Source of the DNA: Limnohabitans sp. Rim8
GTDB taxonomy: Bacteria; Pseudomonadota; Gammaproteobacteria; Burkholderiales; Burkholderiaceae_C
Direction: 5' to 3'
Assembly: GCA_945901045.1 (NCBI GenBank)
Contig: CAMDKK010000013.1
Span: 1 to 64,000 of the forward strand
DNA length: 64,000 nucleotides
This document shows positions 9,395-17,966 of the stretch, piece by piece. The notes beneath the pieces are model-generated. The model saw nothing but the letters and a program-made list of their open reading frames with translations, ran no database searches and had not been told where the DNA came from. The first letter of the stretch is position 1. Every line of letters begins with the position of its first letter. A program made the position numbers and the translations under genes.

Positions 9395-9411
9395 GTATTT
9401 GAGTATTGTCC

Positions 9412-10401
9412 ATGGACCCATTGGCCGAACGGTATTTGGCATACGTCCGTTTTGAAAAGCGGTTGGCCGAACGCACGGTCGCGTTGTACACCTTGGATTT
9501 GGAAAAGCTCAAGCGCTTGGCAGATTCCGCAAACATGGACTTGTTGCAGGTGCAAAACACGCACGTCAGGCGCTTTGTGGCCCAAATGCATGGCGCAGGG
9601 CGATCGGGTCGCGGGATTGCTTTGATTTTGTCGGGCTGGAGGGGCTTTTATACCTGGTTGGGTCGTGAAGGACTTATCACCAGCAATCCTGTTCAGGGCG
9701 TACGTGCACCGCGAGTGGCCAAGCCCTTGCCCAAGGCTTTGGGGGTCGATGAAGCCATGCAACTGGCCGACCACACCGAGCCTGGTGATGATCCGTGGCT
9801 GGAGGCGCGTGATGCCGCAATGGTTGAATTGCTCTACGGCTGTGGTTTGCGTGTCGCAGAGTTGACAGGACTTGACGTGGTGGCCAGCGATGCAGCGGCC
9901 AAACAAGGCCGAGGTTGGATCGATTTGCAGGCGGGCGAGGTGATGGTGCAAGGCAAAGGCGGTAAGCGTCGCTCAGTGCCCTTGGGCGCTTCGGCCTTGG
10001 AGGCGTTGACCGATTGGCTGAAGGTGCGCACGCAAGTCGCCGGTGTTTTGTCGCAGGCCTCGCCCGGTGTTTCAGCCCAGGCCTTGGCCTTGTTTCCCGG
10101 TCAACACGCTACACGCTTGACAGCGCAATCGGTGTGGCAACGACTCAAGCGGCGCAGTCAATTGGCCGGTATGGCGACACCGGTGCATCCCCACATGCTG
10201 CGGCATTCCTTTGCCAGCCATCTGCTGCAGTCCAGCAGTGATTTGCGGGCGGTGCAAGAGCTTTTGGGGCATGCCAGCATCACCACCACGCAGGTCTACA
10301 CGCGGCTCGACTTTCAACACCTTGCCAAAGCTTACGACGCCGCCCATCCTCGCGCCAAAAGAAGGGGTTCGGGCAACAATTCGAGCGGCGGGTCGCGATA
10401 A
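9412..10401 (+). CDS. xerC: Tyrosine recombinase XerC
   Basis: XerC with XerD resolves chromosome dimers at dif sites. The 329-residue protein has the SAM-like N-terminal DNA-binding domain and the catalytic residues in order: Arg in GCGLRVAEL, Lys in GKGGKRRSVPL, HxxR in HPHMLRHSFASHLL, His in LGHASITTT and the nucleophile Tyr in TQVYTRL. The ATG at 9412 is preferred to a TTG two codons earlier. A basic, Gly/Ser-rich C-terminal extension (AKRRGSGNNSSGGSR) goes beyond the usual end. No integron cassette or phage genes lie nearby, so it is the housekeeping enzyme. Confidence 0.94.
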   Translation: MDPLAERYLAYVRFEKRLAERTVALYTLDLEKLKRLADSANMDLLQVQNTHVRRFVAQMHGAGRSGRGIALILSGWRGFYTWLGREGLITSNPVQGVRAPRVAKPLPKALGVDEAMQLADHTEPGDDPWLEARDAAMVELLYGCGLRVAELTGLDVVASDAAAKQGRGWIDLQAGEVMVQGKGGKRRSVPLGASALEALTDWLKVRTQVAGVLSQASPGVSAQALALFPGQHATRLTAQSVWQRLKRRSQLAGMATPVHPHMLRHSFASHLLQSSSDLRAVQELLGHASITTTQVYTRLDFQHLAKAYDAAHPRAKRRGSGNNSSGGSR

Positions 10402-10460
10402 TTTGCGTTTGATCAGCGTCTAAGTCGGGTGAATGTGCGTTCGGCCCGACAATAAGGCCC

Positions 10461-11645
10461 ATGAAAAACATCCGTCTTAAAGAAGGCAAAGAGCGGTCTT
10501 TGCAGCGCCGCCATCCTTGGGTGTTCGAGTCAGCCATTGCCAAAGGCGCTGCAGACCCTGGCGAAACCGTGCGTGTGGAGTCGCACGATGGTCAGTTTCT
10601 GGCGTGGGCGGCTTTCAGTCCAGCTTCACGCATCAAGGCGCGGGTGTGGAGCTTTGACGAAGGTCAACGCATTGATGCCGCCTTCATTGGCCAGTTAATT
10701 GAAAAGTCAATAGCTGCCCGCCAATTGTTTGATATCCAAAGCGATGGTATGCGTTTGGTCCATGGTGAGTCCGATGGTCTGCCCGGCCTGATCGTAGACC
10801 GCTACGCCGATACCTTGGTCGCGCAGTTCACGTCGTGTGGGACCGAGCGTTTCAAACAAGACATTGCCGATGCATTGCTGCGAGCGACGGGCTTGACTCG
10901 ACTTTACGAGCGTTCAGATGCCAGTGTCCGTGCTCTGGAAGGCTTGCCCGAGGTGAAAGGCTGGTTGCGTGGTGAGGGGCCTGTGGAGCTGCAGATTCGC
11001 GAGCACGATTGGCAGATGTCACTGCATATCGCGGAGGGTCACAAAACCGGGTTTTACCTTGATCAACGCGACAGTCGGCAGCGGTTTGCTGCGCATACGC
11101 GGCATCGCCGCTATCAGAAGGTGCTCAATTGCTTTTGCTACACCGGCGGGTTCACCGTGGCGGCTTTGGCCGGTGGGGCCGGGCACGTCACCTCGATCGA
11201 TTCCTCCGCGCCGGCTTTAGAGCGGGCGCAGGCCAACGTCGTGCTCAATGGTTTTGACCTTTCGCGCACCACATTCATAGATGCCGATGTCAACGCTTCT
11301 TTGCGTGCCTTCATTGACCGCGGAGAAATGTTCGATGCCATCGTGCTCGATCCACCTAAATTTGCGCCAACGGCGGCGCACGCTGACCGTGCGGCGCGCG
11401 CGTACAAAGACATCAATCGCTTGGCTTTCAAGCTGTTGGTGCCAGGTGGGGAACTGTTTACCTACTCCTGTTCGGGTGGCATCAGTGCCGATTTGTTTCA
11501 CAAAATCGTCGCCTCTGCGGGCATGGATGCGGGTGTGGACGGATTTATCAGCGAACGTTTGCAAGGCGCACCCGACCACCCCATGACAGTGTTGTTTCCT
11601 GAAGGGGAATACCTCAAAGGCCTGGTGGTGGTTAAGAAGCTTTGA
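10461..11645 (+). CDS. rlmI: 23S rRNA (cytosine-C5) methyltransferase RlmI-like
   Basis: A 394-residue protein of the RlmI/YccW family, which methylates a cytosine of 23S rRNA using SAM. An N-terminal PUA domain (KEGKERSLQRRHPWVFESAI) precedes the EEHGLxF-like middle part and the Rossmann methyltransferase domain with LNCFCYTGGFTVAAL (SAM motif I), DAIVLDPPKFAP (motif IV) and FTYSCSGG (catalytic cysteine motif). Length matches E. coli RlmI. A GACAAT hexamer ends 7 bases before the ATG and no strong ribosome site is seen. Confidence 0.88.
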   Translation: MKNIRLKEGKERSLQRRHPWVFESAIAKGAADPGETVRVESHDGQFLAWAAFSPASRIKARVWSFDEGQRIDAAFIGQLIEKSIAARQLFDIQSDGMRLVHGESDGLPGLIVDRYADTLVAQFTSCGTERFKQDIADALLRATGLTRLYERSDASVRALEGLPEVKGWLRGEGPVELQIREHDWQMSLHIAEGHKTGFYLDQRDSRQRFAAHTRHRRYQKVLNCFCYTGGFTVAALAGGAGHVTSIDSSAPALERAQANVVLNGFDLSRTTFIDADVNASLRAFIDRGEMFDAIVLDPPKFAPTAAHADRAARAYKDINRLAFKLLVPGGELFTYSCSGGISADLFHKIVASAGMDAGVDGFISERLQGAPDHPMTVLFPEGEYLKGLVVVKKL

Positions 11646-11696
11646 AATCACCGATACACTTCGCATCTGCTCCCTACTGACACAAAGAAATTCACC

Positions 11697-12767
11697 ATGG
11701 CCCTTATCCCTGTGACTATCCTGACCGGTTTTCTTGGATCCGGTAAAACCACCTTGCTCAAGCGCGTGCTCACTGAAGGCCATGGCCAAAAAATAGCGGT
11801 GATCGAAAACGAGTTCGGCGAAGAAAATATTGACAACGATATTCTGGTCTCCGATACGACGGAGCAAATCATTCAAATGAGCAATGGCTGTATTTGCTGC
11901 ACGATTCGCGAAGACTTGCGCATTACCCTTCAATTGCTGGGCGCCAAGCGGCGCAAGGGTCTGTTGGATTTTGAGCGTGTGGTCATTGAAACCACCGGTT
12001 TGGCCGATCCGGGGCCTGTGGCGCAAACGTTTTTCATGGACGATGAAATTGCTGAAACGTTTTTACTGGATTCGATTTTGACTTTGGTGGATGCCAAGCA
12101 TGCGCCCATGCAACTCAATGATCGACAGGAGGCTCGCCGCCAGGTGGGCTTTGCCGATCAGATTTTTATCAGCAAGGCCGATTTGGTGTCAGCGCAAGAA
12201 CTGGATGCTTTGCAGCACCGCCTCAAGCACATGAACCCGCGTGCGCCGCAAAAAGCGGTGCACTTTGGCGAGGTGACGCTGGCTGAGGTGTTTGATTTAC
12301 GCGGGTTTAATTTGAACGCCAAACTGGATATTGACCCGGATTTCCTCAAAGACGATACCCATGACCACCTTGCGCATCACGACCATGGAAATGATCATCA
12401 CGATCACGGCGAACATTGCGACCACCCTTCGCATCAAACCGAACAAGGACATCACCATCACCATGACGATGACGTAAAGAGTTTTGTGTTTCGCTCTGAA
12501 AAGGCTTTGGATCCAGCGAAATTGGAAGACTTTCTGGGCGCCATCGTCAACATTTACGGTCCCCGGATGTTGCGATACAAGGGTGTCTTGAACATGAAAG
12601 GCACCGATCGGAAGGTGATTTTTCAAGGTGTACACCAATTGATGGGCAGTGATTTGGGCCCGATATGGGCCGATGGTGAGCAAAAAATGAGCAAAATGGT
12701 TTTCATCGGCATCGATTTGCCGAAAGATATTTTGTTGCAAGGCCTAGAGCAATGTTTGGTCGGATGA
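11697..12767 (+). CDS. CobW/COG0523 family GTPase, putative metallochaperone
   Basis: A 356-residue G3E GTPase. The Walker A motif is GFLGSGKT (11-18), the metal-binding CxCC motif is CICC (65-68), ETTGLADP follows near 98, and SKAD (159-162) gives guanine specificity. A strongly histidine- and aspartate-rich loop fills residues 221-259, followed by the CobW C-terminal domain. The family inserts or stores zinc, cobalt or other metals. No Zur-like site was recognised upstream, though I could not scan with a matrix. The neighbour dksA has a degenerate zinc finger, a pairing that in Pseudomonas is linked with zinc limitation. Confidence 0.88.
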   Translation: MALIPVTILTGFLGSGKTTLLKRVLTEGHGQKIAVIENEFGEENIDNDILVSDTTEQIIQMSNGCICCTIREDLRITLQLLGAKRRKGLLDFERVVIETTGLADPGPVAQTFFMDDEIAETFLLDSILTLVDAKHAPMQLNDRQEARRQVGFADQIFISKADLVSAQELDALQHRLKHMNPRAPQKAVHFGEVTLAEVFDLRGFNLNAKLDIDPDFLKDDTHDHLAHHDHGNDHHDHGEHCDHPSHQTEQGHHHHHDDDVKSFVFRSEKALDPAKLEDFLGAIVNIYGPRMLRYKGVLNMKGTDRKVIFQGVHQLMGSDLGPIWADGEQKMSKMVFIGIDLPKDILLQGLEQCLVG

Positions 12768-12852
12768 GGATCAGGCACCGGCTTTCGGAAGCCGTTTTAG
12801 CTCAAATGTAAATTTAATATCGACTGATCCAGATTTTGACTTGTCCTGTCGC

Positions 12853-12858
12853 TACAAT
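12853..12858 (+). promoter_or_regulatory. Candidate -10 element upstream of dksA
   Basis: TACAAT followed by a GC-rich stretch (cgccgcc), about 150 bases before the dksA start. GC-rich discriminators are typical of promoters controlled by ppGpp/DksA, but no good -35 hexamer is present at normal spacing. Confidence 0.3.
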
Positions 12859-12916
12859 CGCCGCCCTGACAGGGTGCATTATTTGGGCGCCATATCCACC
12901 CCAGGAAATTCAATCC

Positions 12917-12982
12917 ATGGGTTTTGATGCAAATGAACGCAAAGCGTTCTATGCGATGGGCTGGCGCACGGTGTGCGAGTAA
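12917..12982 (+). CDS. Possible 21-residue upstream ORF in the dksA leader
   Basis: A short frame beginning MGFDANERKAF and ending GWRTVCE, closing 23 bases before the dksA start. An agga sequence lies 10 bases before its ATG. It could be a regulatory upstream ORF or an accident of sequence; no composition or similarity evidence can be given for so short a frame. Confidence 0.3.
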   Translation: MGFDANERKAFYAMGWRTVCE

Positions 12983-13005
12983 GCTGCACGGCTAGGAGAC
13001 AAGAC

Positions 13006-14232
13006 GTGAAGACATCCATTAAGTCATCTGTGAAGGGGGCTGCCGCCAAGGCGGCGCCAAAAGTTGCCGTGAAGGTCACGACCCAGGCCAGAAATGCAGG
13101 CCAATCTGCAAACAAGCCTGTGGCGCCCGCCAAGGCCAAGCCTGCTCCTGTGAAAGTCAAACCCTCGACCGCTGTGGCCAAGGTCCAGCCCGCAGTTAAA
13201 ACCAAAATGGCCGACAAGTCCCCAGCCAAGCCGGCGGCTCAAGCGAAGCTGAAGCCCGCTGTGAAAGTGAATCAGAAGGTGCCAGTGAAAGCGATAAGTA
13301 AAACACCAGCAAAGGCACCAGTCAAGACGAAGACGGTTGCAGTCTCGGCCAGTAGGAGCAAGCCTGCAGTCAAGCTCGCAGCGCCCGAAGCTGTCAGCGC
13401 TACCCCAAAGAAAACCCCAGTCAAAACTGCTGCGAAATCGGCAGTCAAGACGCCTCCATTACCCGACCCAAAGGAAGTTTTGAAGCCAGCTAAAGCTATT
13501 GCAAAAGCCCCCATTGCAACGCCGCCTGTCAAGGTGAAGTCCTCCCTCAAAGCCGCAGCAAGCAAAGTGGCAGTTCCTGCCGCAGTGGTCAAGCTTGCTG
13601 AACCTGTTCCATTGGTCGCTGGTGATGTACCTGCTCGGGCAACACGCCCTTCAGCCCGCTTGGCCCAAATTACCGTACCGTCCATGGCCCAATCCGTCGC
13701 ATCCACAGCGGCCAAGGCCAGTTATCTCCATAATATCCCCACTCAAGTGATGACTCCAGTATTTACCGCATCCATCAAAAAAGACCCCAAGTTGGCCAAC
13801 AATTGGAAAACCAAAAAGGTAGAAGAACTCTCAGACCCTGAAATCTTGGCCATGTCTGACGACTTTTACATGAACGACGCGCAGATGGCGTACTTTCGAC
13901 GGAAACTGGTGATTCTTAAAAACGAAATTTTGGCCAGCGCCGGCCAAACCACTGAAAACCTGCGAGAAGACACGGTCGTCGTACCCGACCCAGCCGACCG
14001 TGCCACGATTGAAGAAGAGCATGCCCTGGAGTTGCGTACACGGGACCGCGAGCGCAAGTTGCTTAAAAAAATTGAGCAATCTATCATCCGCATTGATGCG
14101 GGTGACTACGGTTACTGCGATGAAACAGGCGAATCCATTGGCGTAGGCCGTTTGTTGGCCCGTCCAACAGCGACTTTGTCGCTAGAGGCACAACAGCGTC
14201 GTGAACTCAAGCAAAAAATGTTTGGTGACTGA
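13006..14232 (+). CDS. dksA: RNA polymerase-binding DksA with long histone-H1-like N-terminal tail
   Basis: A 408-residue protein. Residues about 1-240 are a low-complexity Lys/Ala/Pro/Val tail (AAAKAAPK, KPAPVKVKPS and similar units) like histone H1-type proteins. From about residue 270 it is DksA: YMNDAQMAYFRRKL, the coiled-coil tip DPADRA (the DxxDxA motif that reaches into the polymerase secondary channel), and ELRTRDRERKLLKKIEQ. DksA works with ppGpp in the stringent response. Of four zinc cysteines only the first remains: CESC is CDET and CxxC is SLEA, as in zinc-independent DksA2-type proteins. The GTG at 13006 is chosen because aggag lies 7 bases before it. Confidence 0.88.
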   Translation: MKTSIKSSVKGAAAKAAPKVAVKVTTQARNAGQSANKPVAPAKAKPAPVKVKPSTAVAKVQPAVKTKMADKSPAKPAAQAKLKPAVKVNQKVPVKAISKTPAKAPVKTKTVAVSASRSKPAVKLAAPEAVSATPKKTPVKTAAKSAVKTPPLPDPKEVLKPAKAIAKAPIATPPVKVKSSLKAAASKVAVPAAVVKLAEPVPLVAGDVPARATRPSARLAQITVPSMAQSVASTAAKASYLHNIPTQVMTPVFTASIKKDPKLANNWKTKKVEELSDPEILAMSDDFYMNDAQMAYFRRKLVILKNEILASAGQTTENLREDTVVVPDPADRATIEEEHALELRTRDRERKLLKKIEQSIIRIDAGDYGYCDETGESIGVGRLLARPTATLSLEAQQRRELKQKMFGD

Positions 14233-14264
14233 CCCGCCGGGTTAAATACAGTCCTGAAATTCTT

Positions 14265-14293
14265 AAAAAGGCTCCGTTCAGGAGCCTTTTTTT
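14265..14293 (+). terminator. Rho-independent terminator after dksA
   Basis: Stem aaaaaggctcc / ggagcctttttt with a four-base loop (gttc/a region) and a run of seven T, 30-60 bases after the dksA stop. Confidence 0.9.
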
Positions 14294-14579
14294 ATGCTTG
14301 AGTCTATTGGAAATTTTGAATTTATCATTTTTAGTGATTTCTTTCGGTTCCAAATTCCTTCACATCTTACTTTCATTCAATTCTCTAAGTCCCTAATTTA
14401 GAAGGACTTTTTCTCAAAATCAATATTTCATATCACTTCTAACCCTTTGATTTAATTGAAAAAAATGTTTAATTCCTCTTTCTGAAGTAAGTAATTCCTG
14501 ATACAGTGCAAAAATGTGCAATTAAGTGGGGAAAAGTGCCCTCTGGTTGCCTTGAATGTTCATGTCAAAGGAATACTGC
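14294..14579 (+). promoter_or_regulatory. AT-rich upstream region and probable promoter of the dcw cluster
   Basis: About 285 bases without a gene, far richer in A and T than the flanks, preceding the 16-gene cell division cluster. Near its end TTCTGA (14480-14485) and TACAGT (14502-14507) are 16 bases apart, and TGA directly before TACAGT makes an extended -10. One TGGGG element at about 14527 could be a MraZ contact, but I do not see the regularly spaced TGGGN repeats expected of a full MraZ operator. Confidence 0.5.
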
Positions 14580-15008
14580 GTGTTTCAAGGTGCTTCATCG
14601 TTGAGTCTGGATGCCAAGGGGCGGCTTTCTGTGCCGACCCGTCATCGTGACGTGCTCAGCGCAACGGCATCTGGTCAGTTGACAATTACCAAGCATCCGC
14701 ACGGCTGTTTAATGATTTTCCCGCGGCCGGAATGGGAGAAATTCCGGGAACGTATTGCGCAGTTACCGATGTCTGCGCAGTGGTGGAAGCGTATTTTTTT
14801 GGGCAATGCCATGGATGTGGAAATGGATGGCACAGGCCGTTTCCTGATCTCGCCCGAGTTGCGACAAGCAGCGGGTATCGCTAAAGACACCATGCTGTTG
14901 GGCATGGGCAATCATTTCGAGTTGTGGGACAAAGCAACTTACGATGCACAAGAGTCTCAAGCCATGCAGGGTGAAATGCCCGATGTCTTCAAAGACTTCT
15001 CATTTTGA
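14580..15008 (+). CDS. mraZ: Transcriptional regulator MraZ
   Basis: MraZ is a SpoVT/AbrB-type DNA-binding protein that represses the dcw promoter just upstream of its own gene. The protein has 142 residues with two repeats of the fold: [25 protein letters not shown] and [25 protein letters not shown]. The GTG at 14580 is chosen because it yields the canonical (M)[15 protein letters not shown] start and follows an aagga ribosome site by about 8 bases; an ATG at 14556 would add eight residues. The stop overlaps the region of the rsmH start. Confidence 0.92.
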   Translation: MFQGASSLSLDAKGRLSVPTRHRDVLSATASGQLTITKHPHGCLMIFPRPEWEKFRERIAQLPMSAQWWKRIFLGNAMDVEMDGTGRFLISPELRQAAGIAKDTMLLGMGNHFELWDKATYDAQESQAMQGEMPDVFKDFSF

Positions 15009-15013
15009 GTTCA

Positions 15014-15943
15014 ATGGCCATGAGCACCTTGAACCACACCACGGTCATGTTGAGCGAAGCCGTCGAAGCTTTGCTCGGCGGCCAGTGGGCTGATGCGGGG
15101 ACGTATGTGGATGCCACTTATGGTCGCGGCGGGCATTCTCGATTGCTGCTTTCCAGCTTGTCTGCAAAAGGACGTTTGATCGCATTCGACAAGGATGTCG
15201 AGGCCGTAGCCGATGCAAAAACCATTGAAGATATGCGGTTTTCAATACGGCATGAGGGATTTGCCAACCTAGGGGAGTTGCCCGAATCCAGTATCGCTGG
15301 GGTGCTGATGGACTTGGGCGTTAGCTCCCCCCAAATTGACAGCCCCGAGAGGGGTTTTTCTTTTCGTTTTGATGGCCCCTTGGACATGCGCATGGACACC
15401 ACGCGCGGTCAGAGTGTGGCCGAGTGGCTTGCCTTGGCAAGTGGGGATCAGATCGCGGAGGTGATACGTGACTATGGCGAAGAACGGTTTGCTGTTCCGA
15501 TTGCAAAGGCGATTGTGGCTCGCCGACAAGAACGGGGCCCAATTTCAACCACCACCGATTTGGCCGGGCTCGTGGCTGGTACGGTCAAAACCCGCGAGCA
15601 GGGCCAGAACCCTGCAACGCGGACATTTCAGGCTCTTCGGATTTTCATCAACGCCGAGCTTGCGGAGCTTGAACAAGCGCTAGAGGCCAGTTTGCAAGTG
15701 CTCAAGCCGGGTGGACGGTTGGTGGTGATCAGTTTCCACTCGCTGGAAGATCGCATCGTCAAACAGTTCATCGTCAAGCACTCCAAAGAGGTCTACGACC
15801 GCCGTATGCCTTTTGCCCTGCCTGTCCTCATGAAGCTCAAGGCCATTGAGCGCGTGCGCCCTTCAGCCTCAGAAGTGGCTGCAAATCCTCGTTCCCGAAG
15901 CGCCATCATGCGTGTGGCTGAGCGCATGGAGGTCACGGCATGA
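15014..15943 (+). CDS. rsmH: 16S rRNA (cytosine-1402-N4)-methyltransferase RsmH
   Basis: RsmH (MraW) methylates C1402 of 16S rRNA in the P site. The 309-residue protein carries [13 protein letters not shown], the SAM motif [41 protein letters not shown], and the C-terminal [13 protein letters not shown]. The ATG at 15014 is the likely start, with another at 15020; neither has a good ribosome site, consistent with coupling to mraZ. It overlaps ftsL by four bases (ATGA). Confidence 0.95.
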   Translation: MAMSTLNHTTVMLSEAVEALLGGQWADAGTYVDATYGRGGHSRLLLSSLSAKGRLIAFDKDVEAVADAKTIEDMRFSIRHEGFANLGELPESSIAGVLMDLGVSSPQIDSPERGFSFRFDGPLDMRMDTTRGQSVAEWLALASGDQIAEVIRDYGEERFAVPIAKAIVARRQERGPISTTTDLAGLVAGTVKTREQGQNPATRTFQALRIFINAELAELEQALEASLQVLKPGGRLVVISFHSLEDRIVKQFIVKHSKEVYDRRMPFALPVLMKLKAIERVRPSASEVAANPRSRSAIMRVAERMEVTA

Positions 15944-16227
15944 CGCGTCTGAATCTGGTTTTGTTGGTCGCCGTGGTGGTGAGTGCAATGTACCTTGTGC
16001 ACAGCCAGTATGAAACGCGCCGTTTGTTTGTAGAGCATGAAAAAAAGCTTAAAGAAGCCGCGCAGCTTGAAATTGCCCTGGAACGATTGACTGTGGAGCA
16101 ACGAGCGCAAGCCACTCCTTTGCGGGTTGCGAGGTTGGCGCGGGATCAATTGCAGATGCGCAACCCAGCCCCGGGTATCACGCAGTATGTGACAAGACCA
16201 GGCCTTGCGCGGGAGGCCTCGCAATGA
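15940..16227 (+). CDS. ftsL: Cell division protein FtsL
   Basis: A 95-residue bitopic inner-membrane protein of the divisome. Residues 4-20 ([17 protein letters not shown]) are the membrane segment, followed by a periplasmic coiled coil ([23 protein letters not shown]). FtsL forms a complex with FtsB and FtsQ that activates FtsWI. Identification rests on topology, size and its place between rsmH and ftsI. It overlaps both neighbours by ATGA. Confidence 0.92.
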   Translation: MTRLNLVLLVAVVVSAMYLVHSQYETRRLFVEHEKKLKEAAQLEIALERLTVEQRAQATPLRVARLARDQLQMRNPAPGITQYVTRPGLAREASQ

Positions 16228-17966
16228 GCAGTCGAAGCGTTCAGCTCAGCTCCAGTCCCTTGCTGACCAGCAAAACGCCGGTCTGGCGTAGCAAACTGAT
16301 TGTGGCAACGATTGCGGTTGCCTTTGCGGGCTTGGCCGTCCGCGCAGCCTATGTGCAAGTGATTGACAACGCTTTCTTCAAGCGACAAGGTGAAGTTCGA
16401 TTTGCTCGCACCTTGGAATTGCCGGCCAATCGAGGACGAATCTTGGACCGCAACGGTTTGCTTTTGGCGACGAGTGTGCCTGCACCCAGCATTTGGGCCA
16501 ATCCGGAGGACATGGAGCGTGATCCTGAAAAACTGCGCCAATTGGCCCGTCTTTTGGAAATGATGCCCGCTGACTTGGAAAAAAAGTTAGCCAATGAAGA
16601 CAAAACATTTGTTTGGCTAAAGCGGCAACTCGATGAGTCCTTGGTGAAAGAAATTTTGGCCCTGGACATCAAAGGTGTCTACACCATCAAGGAGTACAAG
16701 CGACTCTACCCCGAAGGTGAGGCAGCCGCGCACGTGGTGGGTTTTACCAACGTGGGAGATGTGGGTCAGGAGGGGATGGAACTGGTGTTTCAAAAGCAAC
16801 TGGCTGGACGTTCTGGTTCACGCCGTGTGATCAAAGATCGATTGGGTCGTGTGGTTGAAGACATTGGCGAAGCCGTCTTGCCTGTTGACGGAGTGGACTT
16901 GCAACTGAGCATTGACAACAAAGTGCAGTTCTTTGCTTATCAAAAATTGCGTGATGCAGTGTTAGAGCACAAAGCCAAGGCGGGCAGCGTCGTGGTGCTC
17001 GATGCACAGTCGGGAGAGGTACTGGCATTGGCCAATTACCCGAGCTACTCACCGGACAAGCGTATCAACTTGAGTGGTGAGCAGTTGCGTAACCGTGCAT
17101 TAACAGACACCTTTGAGCCAGGCTCGACCATGAAGCCTTTGGTGATTTCACAGGCCCTTGAAAAGGGCATCGTTACACCAGAAACTCGCATCGACACGGC
17201 GCCTGGTCGCTTGACCATTTCAGGCTCGACCATTTCTGACTCGCATCCCCAAGGGACGTTGACAGTGAGTGAGGTGATTCAAAAATCAAGCAACATTGGT
17301 ACCGTGAAAATTGCGATGCAAATGCAGCCCAAAGACATGTGGGAAATTTACACCCAAGTTGGTTTTGGACAAAAACCCCAGATCCCATTTCCTGGGGTGG
17401 TCAGTGGCAAACTGCGTCCCTTTAAAACTTGGCGACCCATTGAGCAAGCCACGATGAGCTATGGGTATGGACTGTCTACCAGTTTGTTTCAATTGGCACG
17501 CTCCTATACCGTCTTCTCACATGATGGCGAGGTCATTCCAGCCAGTCTGATGAAGATCGAAAACCCCAGCGTGACGGCGGGGGTGCGTGTGATGAGCGTC
17601 GAGCATGCCTTGGCTGTTCGCAAAATGCTGAACTTGGCAGCAGGACCCGGTGGCACAGCGCCTAAGGCCCAAACAGTGGGCTATTCGGTTGGGGGCAAAA
17701 CCGGAACAGCGCATAAACAGGAGGGAAAAGCTTATTCCGGTAAAAAATACCGTGGCTTTTTCGTGGGACTGGCGCCGATTGAACGCCCCCGAATCATCGT
17801 TGCCGTGATGATCGATGAGCCCAGCAATGGACGGTACTTTGGCGGCGATGTAGCAGCCCCAGTGTTCAGCGAAACGGTGCAGCAAACCTTGCGCTTGATG
17901 GGGGTCCAACCTGACATGTCTGTAAAACCACAAACCGCGGTTCGAGCCGTAGAGGAGTCGTTCTGA
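16224..17966 (+). CDS. ftsI: Division-specific peptidoglycan transpeptidase FtsI (PBP3)
   Basis: A 580-residue class B penicillin-binding protein that cross-links septal peptidoglycan. After a short cytoplasmic part there is one membrane helix (LIVATIAVAFAGLAVRAAYVQVI), then the dimerisation domain with RGRILDRNG-like text (NRGRILDRNGLLLA). The transpeptidase domain has the active-site EPGSTMKPLV (SxxK), SSN in QKSSNIGTVK, and GGKTGTAHK (KTG). The C-terminal region is of usual length. It overlaps ftsL by four bases and murE by one. Confidence 0.96.
   Translation: MSSRSVQLSSSPLLTSKTPVWRSKLIVATIAVAFAGLAVRAAYVQVIDNAFFKRQGEVRFARTLELPANRGRILDRNGLLLATSVPAPSIWANPEDMERDPEKLRQLARLLEMMPADLEKKLANEDKTFVWLKRQLDESLVKEILALDIKGVYTIKEYKRLYPEGEAAAHVVGFTNVGDVGQEGMELVFQKQLAGRSGSRRVIKDRLGRVVEDIGEAVLPVDGVDLQLSIDNKVQFFAYQKLRDAVLEHKAKAGSVVVLDAQSGEVLALANYPSYSPDKRINLSGEQLRNRALTDTFEPGSTMKPLVISQALEKGIVTPETRIDTAPGRLTISGSTISDSHPQGTLTVSEVIQKSSNIGTVKIAMQMQPKDMWEIYTQVGFGQKPQIPFPGVVSGKLRPFKTWRPIEQATMSYGYGLSTSLFQLARSYTVFSHDGEVIPASLMKIENPSVTAGVRVMSVEHALAVRKMLNLAAGPGGTAPKAQTVGYSVGGKTGTAHKQEGKAYSGKKYRGFFVGLAPIERPRIIVAVMIDEPSNGRYFGGDVAAPVFSETVQQTLRLMGVQPDMSVKPQTAVRAVEESF

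Noticed and set aside
9412..10401. Tyrosine recombinase as the integrase of a mobile element
   Set aside because: Its place after dapF and DUF484 and its sequence mark it as housekeeping XerC; there is no att repeat, tRNA or phage gene nearby.
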